5,316 bases of DNA. Source: Pseudomonadota bacterium (GTDB taxonomy: Bacteria; Pseudomonadota; Gammaproteobacteria; Pseudomonadales; Azotimanducaceae). The stretch is from positions 1-5,316 of the forward strand of contig JAACDS010000130.1 of assembly GCA_009936895.1 (NCBI GenBank). Direction: 5' to 3'. Made by a program: the position numbers and the translations under genes. Every line of letters starts with the position of its first letter. Within the stretch, counting starts at the first letter, position 1. The notes below the pieces were generated by a model. That model was given only the letters and a program-made list of their open reading frames with translations, made no database searches and had not been told where the DNA came from. Shown here piece by piece: positions 1 to 4,806 of this stretch.

Positions 1-18
1 GCAAGGCCTTCAGGCCAA

Positions 19-55
19 AACGACTTAGGTTGTTGTGCAGCGATTCTTAGTCGTT
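19..55. repeat. 7-bp perfect inverted repeat with 23-nt loop
   Basis: AACGACT at 19-25 is the exact reverse complement of AGTCGTT at 49-55. No T-run follows on the plus strand, so it is not a classical terminator. It lies about 45 bases upstream of the -35 element of the MBL-gene promoter. It could be an operator or the remains of an upstream gene's 3' structure. Arms this short can also occur by chance. Confidence 0.25.
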
Positions 56-99
56 CTCATTTGATGGAGTCTCCAGAGCGTCCTAAACTTGTTATCGCT

Positions 100-129
100 T
101 TGTATATCAGTCATTTAGATTGTTATACT
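100..129 (+). promoter_or_regulatory. Sigma-70-type extended -10 promoter for the MBL/CNB unit
   Basis: The -10 hexamer TATACT (124-129) differs from the TATAAT consensus at one position. It is preceded by TG plus one base (121-123), the extended -10 arrangement. A moderate -35 candidate, TTGTAT (100-105), lies 18 bases upstream. Transcription would start near 136, giving a leader of about 75 bases before the preferred ATG at 212. No second promoter is evident before the CNB gene, so this one probably drives both. Confidence 0.55.
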
Positions 130-199
130 CTGCGCCCTCGGTCTGGCTGCATCTAGCAAGGCCCTTGAATTAATCAGAGCGAATTCGTTTATGGCGATT

Positions 200-205
200 A
201 AGGAA
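200..205 (+). promoter_or_regulatory. Ribosome binding site that decides the MBL gene start
   Basis: AAGGAA lies 6 bases before the ATG at 212, a near-ideal Shine-Dalgarno sequence and spacing. The in-frame ATG at 191 has only an AT-rich stretch with no purine-rich site upstream, and this AAGGAA would fall inside its coding sequence. Residues from 212 onward (MNVTFWGIRGSTPVPG) also match where proteins of this family normally begin. The ATG at 212 is therefore the likelier start. Confidence 0.7.
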
Positions 206-211
206 ACGGGC

Positions 212-1048
212 ATGAATGTCACCTTTTGGGGCATACGCGGCTCAACTCCGGTACCCGGACCTCATACTGCACGATATGGCGGCAACACACCCTGTGTCGA
301 AGTCAGAGCTGGCAATACGGTTATCGTTCTCGATGCCGGCACGGGGATACAAAGCCTCGGTCGTTCTCTCAAAGAATCGGTCAGCGGGCCGGTTAAGCTC
401 GACTTGTTCCTCACACATACTCACTGGGATCACATTCAGGGCTTGCCGTTTTTTCAAATGGCCTACGACCCCCGAAACGAAATCAACATCATCGGCCCCA
501 AGAGAGATGGTCTAAGCCTTGTCGATTGCTTGGAGCGCCAAATGCTGGCTCCCAATTTCCCTGTGCCGTTTGCTGCGCTGCAAGGTGTTAAATCCGTCAC
601 TGAAATGGAATCCGGTGAGTCCCGCACCTTTGGCGACGCAACCGTACACGCCCACTCTCTCAATCATCCGAATGAAAGCATGGGGTTTCGTATTGAGTAC
701 GGCGACAGTGCCTTAGCCTACTGCCTCGACCACGAACACAGCGACTCTGACGTGATTCATCCTGGTGTCGCGGCGCTTGCTCAGGATGCCGACATGTTGG
801 TGTTTGACGCTGCCTACTGCGATGAAGATTACCCGAGCTTCAAGGGTTGGGGACATTCCACATGGCAGGTTGGATACAAAACCGCTCGCGCTCTGAATGT
901 CAAAACCTTGGCGCTATCGGGCTTTAATCCGAGTGTTGTGGATACGGACTTGGACGCGATCAAAGCACAAGTGGAACGATTAGAGGGCGAAACGATCATC
1001 GCAACGGAGTCGCAGACCTACTCGCTTCAACGGGTCCAGCTTGACTGA
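212..1048 (+). CDS. MBL-fold metallo-hydrolase (PhnP/RNase Z-like), last metal-ligand His replaced
   Basis: A 278-residue cytoplasmic protein from the preferred ATG at 212; starting at 191 would add seven residues. It is an MBL-fold hydrolase of the group that includes PhnP-type phosphodiesterases and RNase Z. The N-terminus has WGIRGSTPVPG and YGGNTPCVEV, then LDAGTG. HTHWDH at 69-74 supplies His69, His71, Asp73 and His74. His152 (in NHP), Asp173 (in YCLDHE) and GWGHST with His215 follow. By analogy with RNase Z, site 1 (His69, His71, His152, Asp173) is complete. Site 2 lacks its final His: relatives carry HH or HF after the last core strand, whereas here LALSGFNP has Gly237. The substrate is unknown; a cyclic phosphodiester or other phosphodiester fits the family. 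The CNB gene lies 45 bases downstream in the same direction, suggesting an operon. There is no signal peptide or membrane segment. Confidence 0.88.
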   Translation: MNVTFWGIRGSTPVPGPHTARYGGNTPCVEVRAGNTVIVLDAGTGIQSLGRSLKESVSGPVKLDLFLTHTHWDHIQGLPFFQMAYDPRNEINIIGPKRDGLSLVDCLERQMLAPNFPVPFAALQGVKSVTEMESGESRTFGDATVHAHSLNHPNESMGFRIEYGDSALAYCLDHEHSDSDVIHPGVAALAQDADMLVFDAAYCDEDYPSFKGWGHSTWQVGYKTARALNVKTLALSGFNPSVVDTDLDAIKAQVERLEGETIIATESQTYSLQRVQLD

Positions 1049-1080
1049 ATCCGCTTAGGGTTCTGCCAACGACAAATCAC

Positions 1081-1086
1081 AAGGGG
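1081..1086 (+). promoter_or_regulatory. Ribosome binding site of the CNB gene
   Basis: AAGGGG sits 7 bases before the ATG at 1094, giving the CNB gene its own translation initiation site. The 45-base gap to the preceding stop holds no obvious promoter or terminator. That fits cotranscription with the MBL gene without translational coupling. Confidence 0.6.
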
Positions 1087-1093
1087 CTCCCAG

Positions 1094-1681
1094 ATGGAAA
1101 ATGCAGAAATCATCGAGATTGTGTCCCAAGTCATTCCAGACCTGGAAGCAGATGAGGTCTCAACCCTTGTTGACATCATGGAGCAACGCCATGCACAGGC
1201 CGGTACCATCATGCTGTCTCAGGGAGACAGCGACAGTCACTTGCTGTTGCTGCTGAATGGGGACTTTTCTGTTTTCTGGAAATGCCGCGTGAATCTGACG
1301 ACAGTGGCCATGAATATTGGCAACTTCCCGGGCCCGGGTTTGCTTGGGGAAGTCAATTTGGTGCTGCAAGCATCACGAACAGCAACCGTCGTCTCGCGGA
1401 CCGAGGCCGACTATCTGTTCTTGGACGTTGAGGCGTACAATAAGATCATCCAAGACCATCCGCGTATTGCCATTAAAATTGTGACCAATATTGCGTCCTT
1501 GATTCAAAATCGCTCCGAAAGAACCCGGCGAACGATGTATCAAAATTTAATCAAAGAAAGCCCGAACCCTTCTGTGGGTATCAGTCGGCTTGGGCGATGG
1601 TTGGGTAAGTGGACTCGCGTCTCTGAGGATATGAGTAAGCGACTATTCGGCAGTTTTGAAGGTGAGAACTTCAACAGCTAG
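1094..1681 (+). CDS. Stand-alone cyclic-nucleotide-binding (CNB) domain protein
   Basis: A 195-residue cytoplasmic protein. Residues about 10-140 form one CNB (CAP effector-type) domain: helix IPDLEADEVSTL, then beta-roll segments with AGTIMLSQGDSDSHLLLLLNGDFSVF. The phosphate-binding cassette is GLLGEVNLVLQASRTATVV (82-100). Glu86 and Arg95 are spaced exactly as the residues that contact the ribose and cyclic phosphate in cAMP/cGMP receptors, and Thr-Ala follows the Arg as usual. This suggests real nucleotide binding, though the ligand cannot be read from sequence. CRP/FNR regulators have a C-terminal helix-turn-helix; here residues 141-195 lack one. They contain instead a basic amphipathic stretch (about 163-185) with Trp169 and Trp173. 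It is therefore unlikely to be a transcription factor and may bind a partner or membrane. The MBL hydrolase upstream is the obvious candidate partner, by adjacency only. Confidence 0.85.
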   Translation: MENAEIIEIVSQVIPDLEADEVSTLVDIMEQRHAQAGTIMLSQGDSDSHLLLLLNGDFSVFWKCRVNLTTVAMNIGNFPGPGLLGEVNLVLQASRTATVVSRTEADYLFLDVEAYNKIIQDHPRIAIKIVTNIASLIQNRSERTRRTMYQNLIKESPNPSVGISRLGRWLGKWTRVSEDMSKRLFGSFEGENFNS

Positions 1682-1713
1682 CGCGAGATGGCGCAGGCTT
1701 TTTATCAGGAAAG

Positions 1714-1738
1714 AAAAGGCGGGATGTCCCGCCTTTTT
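1714..1738. terminator. Bidirectional rho-independent terminator
   Basis: GGCGGG (1718-1723) pairs with CCCGCC (1728-1733) around an ATGT loop. The stem is flanked by AAAA (1714-1717) and TTTTT (1734-1738), which can extend it to 10 bp. On the plus strand the T-run follows the stem after the CNB gene. On the minus strand the complement of the A-run supplies the T's after the acyl-CoA dehydrogenase gene. It lies between the two convergent stop codons in a 77-base gap, so it can serve both units. Confidence 0.9.
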
Positions 1739-1753
1739 CGTTTCGCGACCAGC

Positions 1754-1768
1754 GGGGCTTACAGCCCC
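1754..1768 (-). repeat. Small hairpin across the acyl-CoA dehydrogenase stop codon
   Basis: GGGGCT (1754-1759) and AGCCCC (1763-1768) form a perfect 6-bp stem with a 3-base loop spanning the TAA stop (1759-1761) of the minus-strand gene. No T-run follows directly; the main terminator lies 16 bases further on. It may help stabilise the mRNA 3' end or may have no function. Confidence 0.3.
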
Positions 1769-2973
1769 AGCACCAATTTAGACATGATGTTACGCTGAAT
1801 CTCGTTGGATCCTGCGTAGATGCTCACTTTCCGAGTGTTGAAGTACTCTTGAGTCACACCGTTGGATGCTTCTGGACCCACAGGCTGGAAGTTGTCGCCG
1901 GCCGCTGGAGTTGACTGATCCAGTGGCGAGGCGTAATTCCCCGTAATTTCCATGGCCAGTTCCGTCACGGCTTGCTGCAGCTCAGTGCCTCGAGTTTTCA
2001 GAATCGAACTCTCTGGCCCCAAATTCTGTCCTGCCGCCAGAGCCCCCAAAATTCGCAATTCTGTAGCTTCCATCGCCAGAATCTGAACCTCAACGTCGTT
2101 GAACTTTTTCATGAAGTCGGCGCTGTCGGCGAAAGACTGGCCAAGGCCATCTTGCTCAGCGGCTGCCGCTTGCTTCAGGTGCGCCATAGCGCCTTTCAGA
2201 CCTGGCGAGTAGGCGTTGCCCCGTTCAAATTCGAGCAGGTATTTAGCGCACGTCCAGCCCTTGCCCTGTTCGCCGACCAAGTTCTCCTTAGGAACTTTGA
2301 CGTCCTCAAAGTAGACCATGTTGATCTCTTGGTAGCCTTCGGCCGGTGTATCCAAGGTAACAATTGGCTTAACGGAGATTCCTGGGGTATTCATATCCAT
2401 CAGGATGAAACTGATACCCATCTGACGAATGTCTTCGTTGCTGGTACGTACCAAGCAGAACATCCAGTCCGCATATTGGGCCATGGTAGTCCAGGTTTTT
2501 ACGCCATTAACTAAGTAGTGATCGCCCTTGTCCTCGGCCTTTGTCTTCAAAGACGCGAGGTCAGAACCGGACCCGGGCTCCGAGTAACCTTGGCAAAACC
2601 AAACGTCAGAGTTCAGGATTGGTGGCAAAAACTTCGCTTTTTGCTCGTCGGTACCAAATTTCATGATCACGGGTGCGACCATGGTGATGCCAAAGGGTAC
2701 AACCCCGGGCGCACCGACTCGGGCACGCTCAGCATCAAAAATATAGCTCTGGGTTGGTGTGAACGCAGCGCCGCCGTGTTCGGCCGGCCAATTGGTTGCT
2801 GCCCAACCTTTGTCGGCCAGGCGCTTTTGCCAACCGACAAGATCGTCTTTCGACAGCTTGCCTAGGGCGCTGCGGCTTTTCTTGTCTCGCATTTCCTGTG
2901 GCCAAGCTTCTTCAAGAAAGCTCCGTACTTCGGCTTGAAACGCTCTGTCCTGCTCTGAAAAACTCAAGTCCAT
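1759..2973 (-). CDS. Acyl-CoA dehydrogenase, FadE-like, 404 residues
   Basis: A full-length FAD-dependent acyl-CoA dehydrogenase that introduces an alpha,beta double bond into an acyl-CoA and passes electrons to electron-transfer flavoprotein. The N-terminal helical domain (about 1-120) contains GWAATNWPAEHGG. The middle beta domain starts near CQGYSEPGSGSDLASLKT (127-144) and includes VNGVKTWTT (155-163). The C-terminal helical domain ends in IYAGSNEIQRNIMSKL (385-400), a classic family ending. At the site where MCAD has its catalytic Glu (YEG), this protein has YAG. The base is therefore probably a Glu on the earlier helix, as in isovaleryl-CoA and long-chain dehydrogenases; Glu250 in FERG is the candidate. 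Sequence style resembles enzymes acting on branched, aromatic or steroid side-chain acyl-CoAs, but the substrate cannot be assigned. AGGAG (plus positions 2979-2983) lies 5 bases before the ATG. It is the second gene of the unit, 70 bases after the larger dehydrogenase. Confidence 0.93.
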   Translation of the reverse strand: MDLSFSEQDRAFQAEVRSFLEEAWPQEMRDKKSRSALGKLSKDDLVGWQKRLADKGWAATNWPAEHGGAAFTPTQSYIFDAERARVGAPGVVPFGITMVAPVIMKFGTDEQKAKFLPPILNSDVWFCQGYSEPGSGSDLASLKTKAEDKGDHYLVNGVKTWTTMAQYADWMFCLVRTSNEDIRQMGISFILMDMNTPGISVKPIVTLDTPAEGYQEINMVYFEDVKVPKENLVGEQGKGWTCAKYLLEFERGNAYSPGLKGAMAHLKQAAAAEQDGLGQSFADSADFMKKFNDVEVQILAMEATELRILGALAAGQNLGPESSILKTRGTELQQAVTELAMEITGNYASPLDQSTPAAGDNFQPVGPEASNGVTQEYFNTRKVSIYAGSNEIQRNIMSKLVLGL

Positions 2974-2978
2974 GACTG

Positions 2979-2983
2979 CTCCT
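2979..2983 (-). promoter_or_regulatory. Ribosome binding site of the 404-residue acyl-CoA dehydrogenase
   Basis: Read on the minus strand, the bases are AGGAG, 5 bases before the ATG whose complement is at 2971-2973. This supports the called start, as does the family-typical opening MDLSFSEQD. Confidence 0.75.
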
Positions 2984-3019
2984 GATCTCTATTGAAATGT
3001 GAAAAACGTGATTTATCGG

Positions 3020-3033
3020 CCCTGCAAGCAGGG
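3020..3033. repeat. Short hairpin in the gap between the two dehydrogenase genes
   Basis: CCCTGC (3020-3025) and GCAGGG (3028-3033) are perfect inverted arms, most likely a 5-bp stem with a CAAG loop. On the minus strand the stem follows the stop of the upstream gene by about 10 bases. The nearest T-run is about 12 bases further on, so it is a poor terminator. It could be an mRNA-processing or partial-attenuation element that sets unequal expression of the two enzymes; this is inference. Confidence 0.35.
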
Positions 3034-3043
3034 ATTTCTTTGA

Positions 3044-4624
3044 TTAATTTCTGGCCTGATCGACAAGCGATTTACCCACTACGCGTATGGCCAAGGTTTC
3101 TTCCGCACCTTCGAAAATAGAAAGGACGCGAGCATCTGCGAAATATCGGCTGACCGCAACTTCTTCAGCGTATCCCATGCCGCCGTGCAGCTGGACGCCC
3201 TCTCGCGTAACCCATTCTGCGGCTCGGCACGAGAACAGTTTTACCAAACTGGCTTCCATCTGGCCCAGTCCCTGATCCATCAAGCCAGCAACGTGGGCCG
3301 TGAAGGCTTTGCAGGCTGTGATCAGCGCGCCCATCCGGGCTAGTTTGGCCAAGGACAATGGATAGCTAGCAACAGAGCGACCGAATACCGTGCGGTCTTG
3401 GCTGTAGCTGAGGCTTTCTTCAAAGGTTGCTCGCATCAGACCGCAGGCCCTTGCCGCGGTTTGCAGGCGTCCACCCATGAAGCCGCGCATGGTGAAGTAG
3501 AAGCCCTTCCCTTCGCCAGCCTCGCCGCCAATCAGGCAGTCGTCCGGCACGAAAAAGTCTTCGTACGACATGTCGAAGGAATGCATGCCTCGATAGCCCA
3601 ATGTCGGTATGGCGCGGCCGGTCATACGCCCGCCTTCGGGCTGCGCGTATTCAAAGCCGTGACCGTCGTAGGAGGGTTTTTCAACGACAAATAACGACAG
3701 GCCCTTGTGCGCAGGCTTGGCGTCTGGACTCGTTCTAGCCAAGACCAGTAGCGCACCGGCTGCTCCGGCGTAGGTGCACCAGGTTTTACCACCATTAAGA
3801 TGCCAGCCACCATCGGTCCTAGTGGCTTTGAGCGCGACAGAAGCGACGTCAGACCCGGTATTGGGCTCGGTAACAGATACCGCGCACAGGGTTTGTCCTG
3901 AAGCGATTTGCGGCAACCATCGTGCCTGCTGTTCGTCAGTGCCGCCTTCTAGCAAGGCTCTGGCCATGATCTCGGGTCGGGTAATAAGACTGCCAGCGGC
4001 GCCCAGAGAACCTCGAGAAAGCTCTTCGGTGACGATGACCATGCCCATGCTGTCTTCGGTTGTGTCGGGTTTCAGGCCACCGAAACGCTCGGGCACACTC
4101 AATCCGAATACGCCCATTGCTTTTAGAGGTTCGAGTATTTCCGCAGGCACCAGCAGGGCCTTGCGGTGCACTTCTTCAGCCAGTGGCTTAACCACATCAT
4201 CAGCAAAGTCTTTGAAGGTATCTCGGATGATGCGTTTCTCGTCGTCTAACGTGTCATCCGCCAGCCCCTGATCCAGATAGTGCTGACCCAAGGAGGCGAT
4301 GGCTTTCGGTGAGAGGTAGTCTTGTAACCCTTCCAGCTTTGGCATTTCGTCTTGGGTCAGACCGAAGGTCTGGGGTCGTACTGAGAGTTTCTGAGTAATG
4401 GAGACGATCGCGTTGGCGCAAAAGAAATCGCAGGCAGCGGTAAGGCGCCCGGTCTTCTCTGCTTCGGCAATCAACGTGCGCGCCGCCAGCAGTTCCGCTT
4501 GGACAAAGGCTAAGTCGTAAAGTTCAATTTGCTCTTCGTCTAAGTTGCCTTCCAGATGAGCGCACGCTTTGCGAACCAATCCCTCTAGAGCGTCGATATG
4601 CGGAATAAAATCGGTGTCTTTCAT
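3044..4624 (-). CDS. Acyl-CoA dehydrogenase with N-terminal extension, (2S)-methylsuccinyl-CoA dehydrogenase-like
   Basis: A 526-residue flavin-dependent acyl-CoA dehydrogenase, longer than the usual 380-400. Residues 1 to about 128 are an extra, mostly helical N-terminal region. The dehydrogenase core runs from IRDTFKDFADDVVKPLAEE onward. Visible motifs are FGLSVPERFGG (173-183), VTEELSRGSLGAAGSLITRPEI (198-219), VTEPNTGSDV (251-260), GKTWCTYAG (279-287), GYRGMHSF (343-350), GRLQTAARA (385-393), LHGGMGYAEE (479-488) and IFEGAEETL (503-511). Glu505 in FEG is the likely catalytic base, as in MCAD. From memory, the extension plus this motif set fit (2S)-methylsuccinyl-CoA dehydrogenase of the ethylmalonyl-CoA pathway, which makes mesaconyl-CoA. 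No other gene of that pathway is in the window, so the substrate is unproven. Two in-frame TAG codons directly before the ATG fix the start at 4624 or downstream. No good Shine-Dalgarno site is seen. First gene of a unit with the 404-residue enzyme. Confidence 0.9.
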   Translation of the reverse strand: MKDTDFIPHIDALEGLVRKACAHLEGNLDEEQIELYDLAFVQAELLAARTLIAEAEKTGRLTAACDFFCANAIVSITQKLSVRPQTFGLTQDEMPKLEGLQDYLSPKAIASLGQHYLDQGLADDTLDDEKRIIRDTFKDFADDVVKPLAEEVHRKALLVPAEILEPLKAMGVFGLSVPERFGGLKPDTTEDSMGMVIVTEELSRGSLGAAGSLITRPEIMARALLEGGTDEQQARWLPQIASGQTLCAVSVTEPNTGSDVASVALKATRTDGGWHLNGGKTWCTYAGAAGALLVLARTSPDAKPAHKGLSLFVVEKPSYDGHGFEYAQPEGGRMTGRAIPTLGYRGMHSFDMSYEDFFVPDDCLIGGEAGEGKGFYFTMRGFMGGRLQTAARACGLMRATFEESLSYSQDRTVFGRSVASYPLSLAKLARMGALITACKAFTAHVAGLMDQGLGQMEASLVKLFSCRAAEWVTREGVQLHGGMGYAEEVAVSRYFADARVLSIFEGAEETLAIRVVGKSLVDQARN

Positions 4625-4680
4625 CTACTAAGTATGCCCAATTTGGTTCCCCCGAGGAATTGCTCTGCTCCGTATTTACT

Positions 4681-4701
4681 AACTTTTTTGATCACAAAGT
4701 T
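4681..4701. promoter_or_regulatory. Candidate operator: inverted repeat AACTTT-N9-AAAGTT
   Basis: Perfect 6-bp arms (4681-4686 and 4696-4701) enclose a 9-base spacer that itself contains the palindrome TGATCA (4689-4694). The size and position between divergent genes suit a dimeric repressor such as a TetR- or GntR-type regulator of acyl-CoA metabolism. It does not match the FadR or PsrA site consensus as I know them. No regulator gene is in the window. Six-base arms of A/T-rich sequence are weak evidence on their own. Confidence 0.3.
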
Positions 4702-4766
4702 GGACAGTTCGATGGCGGGATCGATGACACAAAACATTCAAATCGCCCAAACTGGCGCGTTACCTC

Positions 4767-4772
4767 TATACT
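4767..4772 (+). promoter_or_regulatory. Possible -10 element for hemF
   Basis: TATACT matches the sigma-70 -10 consensus at five of six positions, the same hexamer as in the promoter before the MBL gene. Transcription would begin near 4779, giving a leader of about 28 bases. No recognisable -35 hexamer lies 16-18 bases upstream, so an activator may be needed or the match may be chance. Confidence 0.35.
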
Positions 4773-4806
4773 GACGCTCGTATTTCAACTTACGGCACGG
4801 CTGATC

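Larger units (their letters stand above)
1..211. other. 5' intergenic/leader region without a supported gene
   Basis: I find no convincing gene in these bases. Plus-strand frame 1 stays open from the left edge to a TAG at 154-156. It would encode about 51 residues of low-complexity character (clustered Cys, Arg, Ser), recognised as no family, so I do not call it. The region holds a small GGCC-TTCA-GGCC hairpin (5-16), a 7-bp inverted repeat (19-25 with 49-55) and the promoter for the downstream MBL gene. The end of an unseen upstream gene could lie in the first few tens of bases, but nothing identifies it. Confidence 0.5.
4625..4806. other. Divergent intergenic region between the dehydrogenase unit and hemF
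   Basis: This 182-base region must hold the promoters of both divergent units. For hemF a -10-like TATACT is visible. For the dehydrogenase unit I see no pair of hexamers good enough to call. A 6-bp inverted repeat with a 9-base spacer (4681-4701) lies 57-77 bases upstream of the dehydrogenase start and is the only obvious candidate operator. Confidence 0.6.

Noticed and set aside
1..156. Open plus-strand frame 1 from the left edge to TAG at 154-156, possibly the end of an upstream gene
   Set aside because: The translation has no recognisable motif and unusual composition, and it overlaps the extended -10 promoter. An open stretch of about 51 codons is within chance expectation.
1681..1703. 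GCGC-N6-GCGC followed by TTTTT as an additional plus-strand terminator
   Set aside because: The stem is only 4 bp and is separated from the T-run by four bases. The strong stem-loop at 1714-1738 explains termination better.
1972..2514. Plus-strand open frame of 180 codons
   Set aside because: It lies entirely antisense to the well-supported 404-residue acyl-CoA dehydrogenase, has no family resemblance and has no ribosome site of note.
3020..3033. Intergenic hairpin as a true terminator between the two dehydrogenase genes
   Set aside because: The stem is 5-6 bp with no adjacent T-run on the minus strand, and the downstream gene has no visible promoter of its own in the 70-base gap.
3774..4271. 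Plus-strand open frame of 165 codons
   Set aside because: It is antisense inside the 526-residue dehydrogenase, and its Ser/Arg-rich translation is typical of a shadow frame.
4688..4701. CRP- or FNR-like site within the 4681-4701 repeat
   Set aside because: A TCACA half-site and a TTGAT half-site are present, but neither has its partner half at the required spacing.
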